Source: Pseudomonas viridiflava (lineage in GTDB: Bacteria; Pseudomonadota; Gammaproteobacteria; Pseudomonadales; Pseudomonadaceae). From it: a stretch of DNA of 64,000 nt. A program made the translations under genes and the position numbers. Every line of letters starts with the position of its first letter. The stretch's first letter is position 1. The notes beneath the pieces were generated by a model. It made no database searches, was not told where the DNA came from, and saw nothing but the letters and a program-made list of their open reading frames with translations. The stretch is from positions 124,001 through 188,000 of the forward strand of contig NZ_UTBG01000001.1 of the NCBI RefSeq assembly GCF_900580675.1, given 5' to 3'. Positions 27,796-37,519 of the stretch are shown one piece after another.

Positions 27796-28300
27796 ATCGA
27801 AAAATATCTCTGATTGGTTTTCAGGTTATCTCGAAAAATTTTGCCCTGATGCCCACAAAATAGGCGTTTAGGGCCTCATGAGGTGCCACACTATCTCAAA
27901 ACTGCTGTTCAGATAAGTGAAAAGCGTCTGAAATGAAACTGTGTTCGGCTACCAGACTTGCTGATCTGGAAGCGGGCTTGAGATGGGGGGTGCGGGCCTA
28001 AGGTTGGCTATATCAGCACACCGTTGACGGGCCTACGTATTCATTAGGTAAAAGCATCTTGCCTTCCCCCGCAGTCGGCGAAGTAATGGATAAAACCACA
28101 GTTCAAGGTGTTATCAGCAAATCTCCGTCAGTCTCTATTGGGATGGTGCACCTGAAGGAAGCGATTCTGGCGTCTGACGGCATGGCTCCCGGTGGAGTGC
28201 TTGGGTGGCGGATAGAAGAGCGCGTCGCCGTCTGGGAATGACATGTGTCCAAAGGACTGGATTGGCCCGCTTTTATAGGCTTTTAGGAGGGATGAATCCA
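27796..28300. other. Gap between the fic pseudogene and tRNA-Phe
   Basis: About 500 bases without a supportable gene. A 50-codon open frame from 28086 to 28241 (MDKTTVQGV...) has only a weak upstream site and no recognisable family. The position next to a tRNA gene and a broken accessory gene suggests decayed foreign DNA, but I saw no repeat of the tRNA 3' end here. Confidence 0.4.
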
Positions 28301-28306
28301 AGACAA

Positions 28307-28333
28307 CAAAAAACCCGCACTAGGCGGGTTTTT
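28307..28333 (-). terminator. Intrinsic terminator of tRNA-Phe
   Basis: AAAAAACCCGC-acta-GGCGGGTTTTTT type hairpin with A and T runs on both sides, 43 bases beyond the tRNA 3' end on the leftward strand. It can work in both directions. Confidence 0.85.
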
Positions 28334-28375
28334 TGTGTGTTTCAGATGATGCTTGCACCACCTGAAACTAATAAG

Positions 28376-28451
28376 TGGTGCCCAGAGACGGAATCGAACC
28401 GCCGACACGGGGATTTTCAATCCCCTGCTCTACCGACTGAGCTATCTGGGC
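28376..28451 (-). tRNA. tRNA-Phe (GAA)
   Basis: The leftward strand folds as a complete cloverleaf beginning GCCCAGATAGCTCAG and ending TCTGGGCACCA, with encoded CCA. The anticodon loop reads TTGAAAA with anticodon GAA. Length is 76 bases including CCA. It is followed by an intrinsic terminator. Confidence 0.97.
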
Positions 28452-28554
28452 AACGGGGCGCATTAAACGGGTTTTTCAGGGGGTCGTCAAGCAAGTTTTC
28501 AAAAAATATTTAATTATTACCGTCGCTTACGTGCCGACCCCGATTTTTGATCAA

Positions 28555-28827
28555 TTATTGAGCAGGCGGCACGTAGCCGTCGGCCTTGGCGTATTCCTCG
28601 CCGGAAAAGAACTTGTCCATCTCGCCCGACAGGTATTTGCGGTCTTCGGCGTTCATCATGTTCAGGCGCTTTTCGTTGATCAGCAGGGTCTGGTGTTTAA
28701 GCCAGTCGCCCCACGCCTGAGCGGAGATGTGGTCGAAAATGTCCTGGCCCTTGGCGCCCGGATACGGAGGGCGTTCCAGGCCTGGCAATTCTTCTTTGTA
28801 CTTGCGGCACATTACGGTGCGGGTCAT
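28555..28827 (-). CDS. yggX: YggX, Fe(2+)-trafficking / oxidative-damage protection protein
   Basis: A 90-residue cytoplasmic protein matching the YggX family ([46 protein letters not shown]). It protects iron-sulfur clusters from oxidation and supports iron supply. Its ATG overlaps the mutY stop by four bases, so MutY (an Fe-S enzyme) and YggX are translationally coupled, as in other gammaproteobacteria. Confidence 0.96.
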   Translation of the reverse strand: MTRTVMCRKYKEELPGLERPPYPGAKGQDIFDHISAQAWGDWLKHQTLLINEKRLNMMNAEDRKYLSGEMDKFFSGEEYAKADGYVPPAQ

Positions 28828-29891
28828 GACGACACTCCTGCATTCAATACGTCGGCCGCGCGCTTCAGCAGTTTCTTGACCGGGGCGGCAAGGCCCAGGC
28901 GCGGCGGGGTGGCGAGGTTATACCAGAGCCAGTCGGCCTCGGCCACGTGATGGGCGGATTCCTCGACCTGCACCAGCCAGGGTTCGATGGCCAACTGGAA
29001 GTGGCTGAAGGTGTGGATCAGCCCCGGCAGTTCCTGCGGCTTGCCCAATTCGAGCGCGTGCTGGTTGGCGAGGTGTTCAAGGTCACCCAGCTCGTCAAGC
29101 TCGGGCAAACTCCACAAACCGCCCCACAGGCCCGTAGAAGGGCGACGGTAAAGCAGGATCGCGCCCTCGGCATTCGCCAGCAGCGGCATCAGCGTGCGCT
29201 TCTGTGGGATGGTCTTGCGCGGTTTGGGGATCGGGTAGCGCGTCTCCAGGCCGAGCATGTGGGCTTCGCAGCCTTTTTCCAGCGGGCACAGCAGGCAGCT
29301 GGGTTTGCTGCGGGTGCAGAGGGTGGCGCCCATGTCCATCATCGCCTGGGTGTAGGCGTTGACGCGGTCATGCGGCGTGAAGCGCTCTGCGGTCGCCCAC
29401 AGCTGCTTGGCGACCTTCGGTTCGCCTGGATAACCCTCTTGAGCCGTAAACCGCGCCAGCACGCGCTTGACGTTGCCGTCGAGGATCGGCGCGCGCAGGC
29501 CCATGCTCAGGCTGGCAATCGCGCCAGCGGTGGACAGGCCGATGCCCGGCAGCTCGGTGAGCTTTTCGACATCCCTGGGAAACTCCCCGCCGTACTCGGC
29601 GACCACAATCTTCGCGGTCTTTTGCAGGTTGCGCGCCCGGGTGTAGTAACCCAGGCCGGTCCACAGGTGCAGCACTTCGTCTTCCGGCGCGGCAGCCAGG
29701 GCCTCGACCGTCGGCAGCGACGCCATGAAGCGGTCGAAGTAATTGAGCACCGTGCTCACCTGGGTCTGTTGCAACATGATCTCCGAGACCCACACCCGGT
29801 AGGGCGTGATGCCCTGCTGCCAGGGCAGGTCATGGCGACCGTGGCGGTCGTACCAGTTGAGTACGGCCTCTGAAAACTGCTCGCTTCTCAT
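28824..29891 (-). CDS. mutY: A/G-specific adenine DNA glycosylase MutY
   Basis: A 355-residue base-excision repair enzyme that removes adenine mispaired with 8-oxoguanine. It shows the helix-hairpin-helix [12 protein letters not shown] with the catalytic aspartate in ILDGNVKRV, and the Fe-S ligand set C-x6-C-x2-C-x5-C ([17 protein letters not shown]). The C-terminal NUDIX-like domain for 8-oxoG recognition is present. The start overlaps the asmA stop. Confidence 0.96.
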   Translation of the reverse strand: MRSEQFSEAVLNWYDRHGRHDLPWQQGITPYRVWVSEIMLQQTQVSTVLNYFDRFMASLPTVEALAAAPEDEVLHLWTGLGYYTRARNLQKTAKIVVAEYGGEFPRDVEKLTELPGIGLSTAGAIASLSMGLRAPILDGNVKRVLARFTAQEGYPGEPKVAKQLWATAERFTPHDRVNAYTQAMMDMGATLCTRSKPSCLLCPLEKGCEAHMLGLETRYPIPKPRKTIPQKRTLMPLLANAEGAILLYRRPSTGLWGGLWSLPELDELGDLEHLANQHALELGKPQELPGLIHTFSHFQLAIEPWLVQVEESAHHVAEADWLWYNLATPPRLGLAAPVKKLLKRAADVLNAGVSS

Positions 29892-32104
29892 CGTTTGAAC
29901 AGGCCTTTCAAAGCATCTTTCAACTGCGGATTCTTCACCTTGTCGAGTTTCTCTTCCAGCTTGTCGCTGAGCTTGTTGCCGGCGGCTTTGATGGCGACTT
30001 GGGTCAGCCCGTCCTTGTCCAGGCGGCAGGCCTTGGCGCCCAGCTCCAGCGGGCCACGGCAGCGCAGCGGCACTTCAATGTTCTGGAAGTTGGCGCCGAC
30101 CTGGCAGGCCGGGTCCGGTGTGTCGCGCTGGTCGCCTTCGACGATGATGCCGACGCGGTAATCCATGCCCAACACGCGCAAGTCGACATCGCCGTTGCCG
30201 TTGACCGTCAGCCCTGGAATACGCACTTTCAGGTCAGGGTTGCTGGCCACACCGTTGCGGAAGGTCAGGTTGCCGCGCAGTTCCTGGAACGGCGTGTCCT
30301 TGCCTTGCGGCGTAGTGCTCAAGGTTTTGCGGTTGAGCAGGGCAATGCCGGTGCACAGTTGCTGTTCAAGGTTGGCGTTGAGCAGCACGCCGTTGTTGAT
30401 CACAAAGCTGGCCGTGCCGTTGAGGCTGTCGATCAGCGCCTTTTGGCTGTTGCCACGGCCGGTGAGGTTGCTGTCCAGAGTGAGCTGGCCTTTCACCGGT
30501 GGGGTTTGCCCCTGGGCTTGCAGGATGCGCTCGACCGGCACTTGCCTGATATGGCTTTGCAGCGCCAGTACCGGGATGTCCTGGCGCACGTCGAGGGTGC
30601 CGTTGGCCTGGAAGGTGCCGTTGTAAAGGCCGCCGCTCAGTGTGTCGAGCTTGAGCTGGCCGTCGATGCCGGAAGCTTTCAGCGCAGCGTTCTGGATCGG
30701 CAGTTTGCTCAGGGTCAATTGGCCGAAGGCGAGGTCGGCATTCACGTCCAGGGTGCGCAGGCGCGTCAACGGCAGCAACTTGTCGGTGCTCCACGCGCCT
30801 TTGGTCGGTGCGTCCGGCAGCGGTGTGGTGCCACCGGCGGCCATGGCGCCGGCTTCGCTGTTCTGCACTTCGGCCTGGCGGGCGGCGGTCGCGCCTTTGG
30901 CGGATTCGGATTTGGCCGGCAGGTAGTTGTCGGCATTGAAGGTGTCGCCCTTGAGCTGAACCCGCAGCGACTGTTTGGCAAAGTCGTCCACGGCAACGCG
31001 ACCGGTGAAGGTGCTGCCGTCGAGTTTCAGGTTCAGGTCTTCCAGCGCCACGCTGGTCGGCGTGCCTTTGAGACGGCTGACCAGTTCGACCTTGCTCAGG
31101 CTGCCTTCGGCCATTGGCGGCAGCGGGTGGCCGACGCTGTCGAGGAACTTGGCCAGGTCGAACTGGGCAATGGACAGGGCGCCGCTGAGTTGCGGGGTCT
31201 TGTCCAGGTCGTTGACCTTCAGCTCGCCCAGGGCGCGCAGTTGGTTGGCGGAAAGTTTCAGGTTGGTCCATTCGGCGATATTCGCCGCCTGGTCCACCAG
31301 GAGTTGGCCCTGAGTGGAGAAGGTCACGGTCTTGCCTTGCAGCGGTTCGCCCGTGGCTTCGCCGCTGATTTTCATGTCTTCGAACTGGTAGCGCTTGAGG
31401 GCCCGCTGGATGCGCAGGTTGCCGTTGAGCTCGGTCTTGATGCGCATCACCGGCTGGTTGCTGCCGAAAAATGCGGTCAACTTCACCGGAATGCTCGCGC
31501 CTTCGTGCACGGCGCCTGCGCTCAACTGGATGCTTTCGGCGCTGAACTGCTTGCCGGTCTGTTCATCGTTGTATTCAACGCGGGCGTTGTTGATGGTCAG
31601 GCTGTCGATATCCAGGCGAATCGGCTTGGCCGGCTTCTCTGGTTCGGTTTCGGCCGGTTGCTCAACCGGAGCAGGGGTGCCGGTGGTGGTTGCCACGGTT
31701 ACGTTCTTGCCGATGTCTTCCCAGTTGCCATGGCCTTGCTTGTCACGGGTAAGACGCAGGTTAAGGCCTTCGACGCGCACGTCGCTCATCTGCACTTCAC
31801 GGCGCAGCAGCGGCAGCACGCGCACTGACAGGCCAAGCATCTGCAGGTCGGCAAACGGTTGGGTCGGGTTGGTCAGGGTCGCGACGCTGGCTTCGTGCAG
31901 TTCAAGGCCGAGCCAGGGGAACAGGCTCCAGCCGATATCGCCATTGAGCGTCAGCTCGATGTGGGCCTTGTCGCGGGCAATCTGGCGAATCTCGTCTTTA
32001 TAGTCGTTGGGATCGAAGAGATGGGTCAGGGCAAAGCCCAGAGCCACAATGATCAGCAACAGCCCGAGAAGTACCAGACCCAGGATTTTGCCGAACGCTT
32101 TCAT
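29888..32104 (-). CDS. AsmA-family protein
   Basis: A 738-residue protein with one N-terminal membrane helix (about residues 4-24) and a long periplasmic body with AsmA N- and C-terminal regions. AsmA-like proteins are thought to help move lipids across the periplasm and affect outer-membrane assembly. The ATG at 32104 is preferred (AAGGA upstream) over one nine codons earlier. It heads the leftward asmA-mutY-yggX operon. Confidence 0.9.
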   Translation of the reverse strand: MKAFGKILGLVLLGLLLIIVALGFALTHLFDPNDYKDEIRQIARDKAHIELTLNGDIGWSLFPWLGLELHEASVATLTNPTQPFADLQMLGLSVRVLPLLRREVQMSDVRVEGLNLRLTRDKQGHGNWEDIGKNVTVATTTGTPAPVEQPAETEPEKPAKPIRLDIDSLTINNARVEYNDEQTGKQFSAESIQLSAGAVHEGASIPVKLTAFFGSNQPVMRIKTELNGNLRIQRALKRYQFEDMKISGEATGEPLQGKTVTFSTQGQLLVDQAANIAEWTNLKLSANQLRALGELKVNDLDKTPQLSGALSIAQFDLAKFLDSVGHPLPPMAEGSLSKVELVSRLKGTPTSVALEDLNLKLDGSTFTGRVAVDDFAKQSLRVQLKGDTFNADNYLPAKSESAKGATAARQAEVQNSEAGAMAAGGTTPLPDAPTKGAWSTDKLLPLTRLRTLDVNADLAFGQLTLSKLPIQNAALKASGIDGQLKLDTLSGGLYNGTFQANGTLDVRQDIPVLALQSHIRQVPVERILQAQGQTPPVKGQLTLDSNLTGRGNSQKALIDSLNGTASFVINNGVLLNANLEQQLCTGIALLNRKTLSTTPQGKDTPFQELRGNLTFRNGVASNPDLKVRIPGLTVNGNGDVDLRVLGMDYRVGIIVEGDQRDTPDPACQVGANFQNIEVPLRCRGPLELGAKACRLDKDGLTQVAIKAAGNKLSDKLEEKLDKVKNPQLKDALKGLFKR

Positions 32105-32430
32105 GGGCGAGTCCTTGTATGTCGATTTCAAAATTTAGCCGCAGAGTATAACGCCCGACGGCCTGCGTCAGTTCGCGGATCGTTACATTGTATCCAGCCC
32201 CTGGAAAACAGGATTTTGGCGTCAAATAAAACGAATTTCCTGAAAAAGGTGATATCAGTTTGGTTTTTCTGTCACTCACAGATGCTAATCTGCGCAAGTT
32301 CGTCTGCCTTCTGCGACACAACGTCGCGCTCAAATGGAGCTTTACTCAACAACAACGGCCAACGCTTTGCGTGCAAGGCCGAGGGAGAGAGCGCCTGACG
32401 GACACATACTAACAACTGGGGGAAACACCA
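32105..32430. other. Divergent promoter region, asmA and MFS transporter
   Basis: About 326 bases between divergent genes, relatively AT-rich around 32220-32280. It should hold promoters for both directions; I could not fix -35/-10 pairs. No gene seen. A GGGGGA ribosome-binding site precedes the transporter start. Confidence 0.4.
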
Positions 32431-34092
32431 ATGAGCACTAGCACTGTGGCCGGCAATACTGCCGCACAGCCTGCGTTCCTGTCCAAGGAGCGCATTATCG
32501 CCAAGCCGGGGTTCAACCGCTGGCTGGTTCCACCGGCCGCCTTGGCCATCCACCTGTGCATCGGCATGGCCTACGGGTTCTCGGTGTTCTGGCTGCCGCT
32601 GTCCAAGGCGCTGGGTATCACCAAACCGCTCGCTTGCGCGCCGGACATGGGTTTTATCGCTCAAGTCTTTTCGTCCCAATGCGACTGGCCCATCTCCATG
32701 CTGGGCTGGATCTACACCTTGTTCTTCATCTTCCTGGGCTGCTCGGCAGCGATCTGGGGCGGCTGGCTGGAACATGCCGGGCCACGTAAAGCCGGCGTTG
32801 TATCGGCCTTGTGCTGGTGCGGCGGCCTGTTGATCTCTGCGCTGGGCATCTATACCCACCAGATCTGGTTGATGTGGATCGGCTCCGGGGTGATTGGCGG
32901 TATCGGCCTGGGCCTGGGCTATATCTCGCCCGTGTCGACCCTGATCAAGTGGTTCCCGGACAAGCGCGGTATGGCCACCGGTATGGCGATCATGGGCTTC
33001 GGCGGCGGCGCGATGGTGGGTGCACCCCTGGCCGCAGCGCTGATGGGCCACTTTGCTACCCCGACCAGCGTGGGCGTGTGGCAGAGCTTCGTGGTGATGG
33101 CGGCGATTTACTTCGTGTTCATGATTGCCGGCGCACTGCTTTACCGCGTTCCGCCGACCGGCTGGAAGCCTGAGGGCTGGACTCCGCCGGCGAAAAAAGC
33201 CAGCAACTCGATGATCACCCACCGTCACGTGCATGTGAACGTGGCGTGGAAAACCCCGCAATTCCGCCTGGTATGGCTGGTGCTGTGCCTGAACGTGTCT
33301 GCCGGTATCGGCATCCTCGGCATGGCTTCGCCGCTGCTGCAGGAAGTGTTCGGCGGCAAGTTGCTGGGTGTTGACGTGCCGTTCGGCCAACTGGACGCCG
33401 GCCAACTGGCCTCCATCGCGGCCATCGCGGCAGGCTTCACCGGTCTGTTGAGCCTGTTCAACATTGGTGGTCGGTTCTTCTGGGCGTCGTTCTCCGACTA
33501 CCTGGGCCGTAAAAACACCTACTTCGTGTTCTTCGCCCTGGGCTTTGCCCTGTACGCGCTGATCCCGAACCTGGGGCACCTGGGCAACGTGGCGCTGTTT
33601 GTGGCAGCGTTCTGCGTCATCCTGTCGATGTACGGCGGTGGTTTCGCGACGGTTCCGGCTTACCTGGCCGACCTGTTCGGCACCCAAATGGTCGGTGCGA
33701 TCCACGGTCGCTTGCTGACTGCCTGGGCCGCGGCGGGCGTGTTGGGCCCGGTGCTGGTGAATTACCTGCGTGAGTACCAGTTGAGCATCGGCGTTGAACG
33801 CGCCGCGGCCTACGACATCACCTTGTACATCCTCGCCGGCCTGCTGGTGCTGGGTTTCATCTGCAACCTGCTGGTTCGTCCGGTGGCCGACAAGTACTTC
33901 ATGACCGACGCCGAACTCGCCGCCGAGCAGGCGCTGGGTCATGACAAAGGCGCTGATGCGACCACTTCCCTGGAGTGGAAAGCAGCCTCTGGCACCGTGC
34001 CATTGGCTATCGCCGCCTGGCTGGTAGTGGGTATTCCGTTGGCGTGGGGTGTGTGGGTGACCCTGCAGAAGACGGCGGTACTGTTCCACTAA
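32431..34092 (+). CDS. OFA-family MFS transporter (oxalate/formate or monocarboxylate type)
   Basis: A 553-residue major facilitator with 12 core helices plus an extra C-terminal helix (about 528-547). It carries the MFS loop motif in WGGWLEHAGPRKAG and SDYLGRKNTYFV. The central SPVSTLIKWFPDKRGMATG segment is typical of the oxalate/formate antiporter family, which carries small carboxylates such as oxalate, lactate or pyruvate. The substrate is not deducible; no decarboxylase gene is adjacent. Confidence 0.85.
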   Translation: MSTSTVAGNTAAQPAFLSKERIIAKPGFNRWLVPPAALAIHLCIGMAYGFSVFWLPLSKALGITKPLACAPDMGFIAQVFSSQCDWPISMLGWIYTLFFIFLGCSAAIWGGWLEHAGPRKAGVVSALCWCGGLLISALGIYTHQIWLMWIGSGVIGGIGLGLGYISPVSTLIKWFPDKRGMATGMAIMGFGGGAMVGAPLAAALMGHFATPTSVGVWQSFVVMAAIYFVFMIAGALLYRVPPTGWKPEGWTPPAKKASNSMITHRHVHVNVAWKTPQFRLVWLVLCLNVSAGIGILGMASPLLQEVFGGKLLGVDVPFGQLDAGQLASIAAIAAGFTGLLSLFNIGGRFFWASFSDYLGRKNTYFVFFALGFALYALIPNLGHLGNVALFVAAFCVILSMYGGGFATVPAYLADLFGTQMVGAIHGRLLTAWAAAGVLGPVLVNYLREYQLSIGVERAAAYDITLYILAGLLVLGFICNLLVRPVADKYFMTDAELAAEQALGHDKGADATTSLEWKAASGTVPLAIAAWLVVGIPLAWGVWVTLQKTAVLFH

Positions 34093-34120
34093 GTTGCTGT
34101 AGTCGGGTGAGCCCGGTTCC

Positions 34121-34288
34121 TGTGGGAGCCGGGCTTGTTGTGGCGAGGGAGCTTGCTCCCGCTGGGTCGCGAAGCGGCCCCGATCAAGTCACCGCGTTGC
34201 TTCTGGCTGATCGCGGTGACACGTCTTGGGGGCTGCTGCGCAGCCCAGCGGGAGCAAGCTCCCTCGCCACATAAGCCAGCTCCCACAC
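34121..34288. repeat. Composite REPIN: one REP palindrome pair inside another
   Basis: Inner arms of the GTGGCGAGGGAGCTTGCTCC type (about 34139-34162 and 34247-34271) are flanked by outer arms beginning TGTGGGAGC (34121) and ending GCTCCCACA (34288). A second inner hairpin at the centre has GGGGCTGCTGCGCAGCCC-type symmetry. It lies between the transporter gene and hisB. Confidence 0.85.
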
Positions 34289-34363
34289 TTGTACTGACAT
34301 GTCTATCCCCGACACTCCATCAGTCTTATCCCCTCCGATGTTTCTGTTTAGCGCCCGCGCCCC

Positions 34364-34369
34364 TATAAT
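34364..34369 (+). promoter_or_regulatory. Likely -10 element for the his cluster
   Basis: A perfect TATAAT lies 38 bases upstream of the hisB start. The hexamer 17 bases further upstream (TTTCTG) is a weak -35. It is downstream of the composite REPIN, so hisB probably has its own promoter. Confidence 0.5.
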
Positions 34370-34406
34370 GGCTGCCTTTTTCGCCCAATGATTTGCGGAG
34401 CTGGTG

Positions 34407-35000
34407 ATGGCCGAACGTAAGGCGTCCGTCGAGCGCGACACTCTGGAAACCCAGATCAAAGCCTCGATCAACCTGGATGGCACCGGAAAGGCCCGATTTG
34501 ATATCGGTGTCCCTTTTCTTGAGCACATGCTGGACCAGATCGCCCGTCACGGGCTGATCGACCTGGATATCGTCAGCAAGGGCGACCTGCATATCGACGA
34601 CCACCATACGGTGGAAGACGTCGGTATCACGTTGGGCCAGGCATTTGCCAAAGCCATCGGCGACAAAAAAGGCATCCGTCGCTACGGCCATGCCTATGTC
34701 CCGCTGGACGAAGCGCTGTCGCGTGTGGTCATCGACTTCTCCGGCCGCCCAGGCCTGCAGATGCACGTGCCCTACACCCGCGCCACCGTGGGCGGCTTTG
34801 ACGTTGATCTGTTCCAGGAATTTTTCCAGGGTTTCGTCAACCACGCACTGGTCAGCCTGCACATCGACAACCTGCGCGGCACCAACACCCACCACCAGAT
34901 CGAAACCGTGTTCAAGGCTTTCGGCCGCGCGCTGCGCATGGCCGTGGAGCTCGATGACCGCATGGCCGGGCAGATGCCTTCGACCAAGGGCGTTCTGTAA
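34407..35000 (+). CDS. hisB: Imidazoleglycerol-phosphate dehydratase
   Basis: A 197-residue monofunctional HisB catalysing the dehydration of imidazole-glycerol phosphate to imidazole-acetol phosphate in histidine synthesis. Metal-binding motifs HxDxHHTxED ([10 protein letters not shown]) and NTHHQIE are intact. The ATG at 34407 has GGAG six bases upstream. The stop overlaps the hisH start (TAATG). Confidence 0.98.
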   Translation: MAERKASVERDTLETQIKASINLDGTGKARFDIGVPFLEHMLDQIARHGLIDLDIVSKGDLHIDDHHTVEDVGITLGQAFAKAIGDKKGIRRYGHAYVPLDEALSRVVIDFSGRPGLQMHVPYTRATVGGFDVDLFQEFFQGFVNHALVSLHIDNLRGTNTHHQIETVFKAFGRALRMAVELDDRMAGQMPSTKGVL

Positions 35001-35638
35001 TGCAGACGGTCGCGGTAATCGATTACGGCATGGGTAACCTGCACTCGGTGGCCAAGGCCCTCGAGCACGTAGGCGCCGGCAAGGTGCTGATCACCAGCGA
35101 TGCCAACGTGATTCGCGAAGCCGACCGCGTGGTGTTCCCGGGTGTCGGCGCGATTCGCGATTGCATGGCCGAGATTCGCCGTCTGCGCTTTGACAGCCTG
35201 GTGCGTGAAGTCAGCCAGGACCGCCCGTTTCTCGGGATCTGCGTGGGCATGCAAGCCTTGCTCGACAGCAGTGAAGAGAACGACGGCGTCGACTGCATCG
35301 GCCTGTTTCCTGGCCAGGTGAAGTTCTTCGGCAAAGACCTGCACGAAGACGGCGAACACCTGAAGGTCCCGCACATGGGCTGGAACGAAGTACGCCAGAC
35401 CGTGGATCACCCGCTGTGGCACGAAGTGCCGGACATGGCGCGCTTCTACTTTGTGCACAGCTACTACATCGCCGCCGGTAAACCAGGCCAGGTGGTGGGT
35501 GGCGGGCACTACGGCGTCGACTTCGCCGCAGCGCTGGCCGAAGGTTCGCGGTTTGCCGTGCAGTTTCACCCGGAGAAGAGCCATACCCATGGCCTGCAAT
35601 TGCTGCAGAACTTCGCCGCGTGGGATGGTCGCTGGTAA
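35000..35638 (+). CDS. hisH: Imidazole glycerol phosphate synthase, glutaminase subunit
   Basis: A 212-residue class I glutamine amidotransferase. It releases ammonia for HisF. The nucleophile cysteine is in GICVGMQ, and the His and Glu of the triad are in HPEKSH. It overlaps hisB by one base and is followed directly by the DUF2164 gene. Confidence 0.98.
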   Translation: MQTVAVIDYGMGNLHSVAKALEHVGAGKVLITSDANVIREADRVVFPGVGAIRDCMAEIRRLRFDSLVREVSQDRPFLGICVGMQALLDSSEENDGVDCIGLFPGQVKFFGKDLHEDGEHLKVPHMGWNEVRQTVDHPLWHEVPDMARFYFVHSYYIAAGKPGQVVGGGHYGVDFAAALAEGSRFAVQFHPEKSHTHGLQLLQNFAAWDGRW

Positions 35639-35896
35639 ATGGCCAAGAAGCCGAAGCAGCCGATCCTGAACCTCATGCCCGAACAGGAGCGTGAGGCTAC
35701 CGACAAGATCCAGCGCTTCATGGAAGACCGCTTCGAGCTCAAATTGGGCTCGTTCGAGGTCGCCGAGATTCTTGAGCTGTTCACCACCGAAGTGGCGCCG
35801 CACTATTACAACAGGGCGATTTTCGACACGCAGACGCTCCTTAAAGAAAGGTTCGAAAGCATCGAAAGCGACCTGTGGTCGCTTGAGAAACCCTGA
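35639..35896 (+). CDS. DUF2164 family protein
   Basis: An 85-residue protein matching DUF2164 (QEREATDKIQRFMEDRFELK, FEVAEILELF, VAPHYYNRAIFDTQTLL). Function unknown. It starts at the base after the hisH stop and lies between hisH and hisA, an arrangement kept in Pseudomonas, which suggests co-expression but not necessarily a role in histidine synthesis. Confidence 0.88.
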   Translation: MAKKPKQPILNLMPEQEREATDKIQRFMEDRFELKLGSFEVAEILELFTTEVAPHYYNRAIFDTQTLLKERFESIESDLWSLEKP

Positions 35897-35935
35897 TTTC
35901 CCAAGCATTGCTGAATATCGAATAAGGTTTGCCAG

Positions 35936-36673
35936 ATGCTGATTATCCCCGCTATCGATCTCAAGGACGGCGCTTGTGTACGCCTGCGCCAGGGCCGCAT
36001 GGAAGACTCCACCGTGTTCTCCGATGACCCGGTGAGCATGGCCGCCAAATGGGTGGAAGGGGGCTGCCGTCGTCTGCATCTGGTGGACTTGAACGGCGCC
36101 TTCGAAGGCCAGCCGGTCAATGGTGAAGTGGTCACCGCGATCGCCAAGCGCTACCCGCACCTGCCGATCCAGATCGGTGGCGGCATTCGCTCTCTGGAAA
36201 CCATCGAGCACTACGTCAAAGCCGGCGTGAGCTACGTGATCATCGGTACCAAGGCCGTGAAAGACCCGGCCTTTGTCGCCGAAGCCTGCCGCGCGTTCCC
36301 CGGCAAGGTGATCGTGGGCCTGGACGCCAAGGACGGTTTCGTCGCCACCGACGGCTGGGCTGAAATCAGCACCATCCAGGTGATCGACCTGGCCAGGCAG
36401 TTCGAAGCCGACGGCGTGTCCGCCATCGTTTATACCGACATCGCCAAAGACGGCATGATGCAGGGCTGCAACGTACCCTTCACCGCCGCGCTGGCCGCCG
36501 CCACCAAGATCCCGGTGATCGCTTCCGGTGGTATTCACAACTTGGGCGACATTAAGTCGCTGCTGGACGCGAAGGCGCCAGGGATCATCGGCGCCATCAC
36601 CGGCCGTGCGATCTACGAAGGTACTCTGGACGTCGCCGAAGCCCAGGCTTACTGCGATGCCTACAACGGCTGA
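35936..36673 (+). CDS. hisA: ProFAR isomerase HisA
   Basis: A 245-residue TIM-barrel enzyme catalysing the fourth step of histidine synthesis (ProFAR to PRFAR). The catalytic aspartates are in IDLKDG (residue 8) and GLDAKDG (about 130); phosphate-binding GGG and ASGG motifs are present. It lies 9 bases ahead of hisF. Confidence 0.98.
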   Translation: MLIIPAIDLKDGACVRLRQGRMEDSTVFSDDPVSMAAKWVEGGCRRLHLVDLNGAFEGQPVNGEVVTAIAKRYPHLPIQIGGGIRSLETIEHYVKAGVSYVIIGTKAVKDPAFVAEACRAFPGKVIVGLDAKDGFVATDGWAEISTIQVIDLARQFEADGVSAIVYTDIAKDGMMQGCNVPFTAALAAATKIPVIASGGIHNLGDIKSLLDAKAPGIIGAITGRAIYEGTLDVAEAQAYCDAYNG

Positions 36674-36682
36674 GGACTGACC

Positions 36683-37453
36683 ATGGCGCTGGCCAAACGC
36701 ATCATCCCTTGCCTGGACGTCGACAACGGTCGCGTGGTCAAGGGCGTCAAGTTCGAGAACATCCGTGACGCCGGCGACCCGGTGGAAATCGCCCGTCGCT
36801 ACGATGAGCAAGGTGCCGACGAGATTACCTTTCTCGACATCACCGCCAGCGTTGACGGCCGCGACACCACGCTGCATACCGTCGAGCGCATGGCCAGCCA
36901 GGTGTTTATCCCGCTGACCGTAGGCGGTGGCGTGCGCACCGTGCAGGACATCCGCAACCTGCTGAATGCCGGCGCGGACAAGGTTTCGATCAACACTGCG
37001 GCGGTGTTCAACCCGGAGTTTGTCGGCGAAGCCGCGCAGCACTTCGGTTCGCAATGCATCGTGGTGGCCATCGACGCCAAGAAAGTCTCCGGGCCGGGTG
37101 AAACCCCACGCTGGGAGATCTTCACCCACGGCGGCCGCAAGCCTACCGGCCTGGACGCAGTGGAGTGGGCGATGAAGATGGAAGCCCTGGGCGCCGGTGA
37201 AATCCTGCTGACCAGCATGGACCAGGACGGCATGAAAAACGGCTTCGACCTGGGCGTGACCCGCGCCATCAGCGATGCGCTGGGTATTCCGGTGATTGCT
37301 TCCGGCGGTGTCGGCAACCTGCAGCACCTGGCTGACGGCGTGATCGAAGGCCACGCCAGCGCGGTGCTGGCGGCGAGTATTTTCCACTTTGGCGAATACA
37401 CGGTTCCCGAGGCCAAGGCCTACATGGCGGCGCGTGGTATCGTCGTTCGCTAA
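36683..37453 (+). CDS. hisF: Imidazole glycerol phosphate synthase, cyclase subunit
   Basis: A 256-residue TIM-barrel cyclase that uses ammonia from HisH to form imidazole-glycerol phosphate and AICAR. Catalytic aspartates are in [12 protein letters not shown] (about 11) and AIDAKKV (about 130). It is homologous to HisA, as expected. It ends before a long hairpin. Confidence 0.98.
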   Translation: MALAKRIIPCLDVDNGRVVKGVKFENIRDAGDPVEIARRYDEQGADEITFLDITASVDGRDTTLHTVERMASQVFIPLTVGGGVRTVQDIRNLLNAGADKVSINTAAVFNPEFVGEAAQHFGSQCIVVAIDAKKVSGPGETPRWEIFTHGGRKPTGLDAVEWAMKMEALGAGEILLTSMDQDGMKNGFDLGVTRAISDALGIPVIASGGVGNLQHLADGVIEGHASAVLAASIFHFGEYTVPEAKAYMAARGIVVR

Positions 37454-37466
37454 ACGTCACTGGACA

Positions 37467-37504
37467 CCATGGCAGGCGCGCGGCACTCTCTGCGCTTGCC
37501 ATGG
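37467..37504 (+). terminator. Long hairpin after hisF
   Basis: Thirteen-base arms, CCATGGCAGGCGC and GCGCTTGCCATGG, with one wobble position and a 12-base loop, 13 bases after the hisF stop and 15 bases before the next gene. No T-run follows, so it may partly terminate or attenuate read-through from the his genes into the binding-protein gene. Confidence 0.55.
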
Positions 37505-37519
37505 ATTCCGGTAGCCTAC

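Noticed and set aside
28059..28241. 60-codon open frame before tRNA-Phe
   Set aside because: No convincing ribosome-binding site or family; kept only as part of the gap description.
29999..31828. 609-codon rightward frame opposite asmA
   Set aside because: Antisense shadow of the AsmA-family gene; no recognisable domain.
34772..37387. 871-codon open frame on the leftward strand opposite hisB-hisF
   Set aside because: It mirrors the third-position GC bias of the well-identified his genes on the other strand and has no family resemblance or ribosome-binding site.
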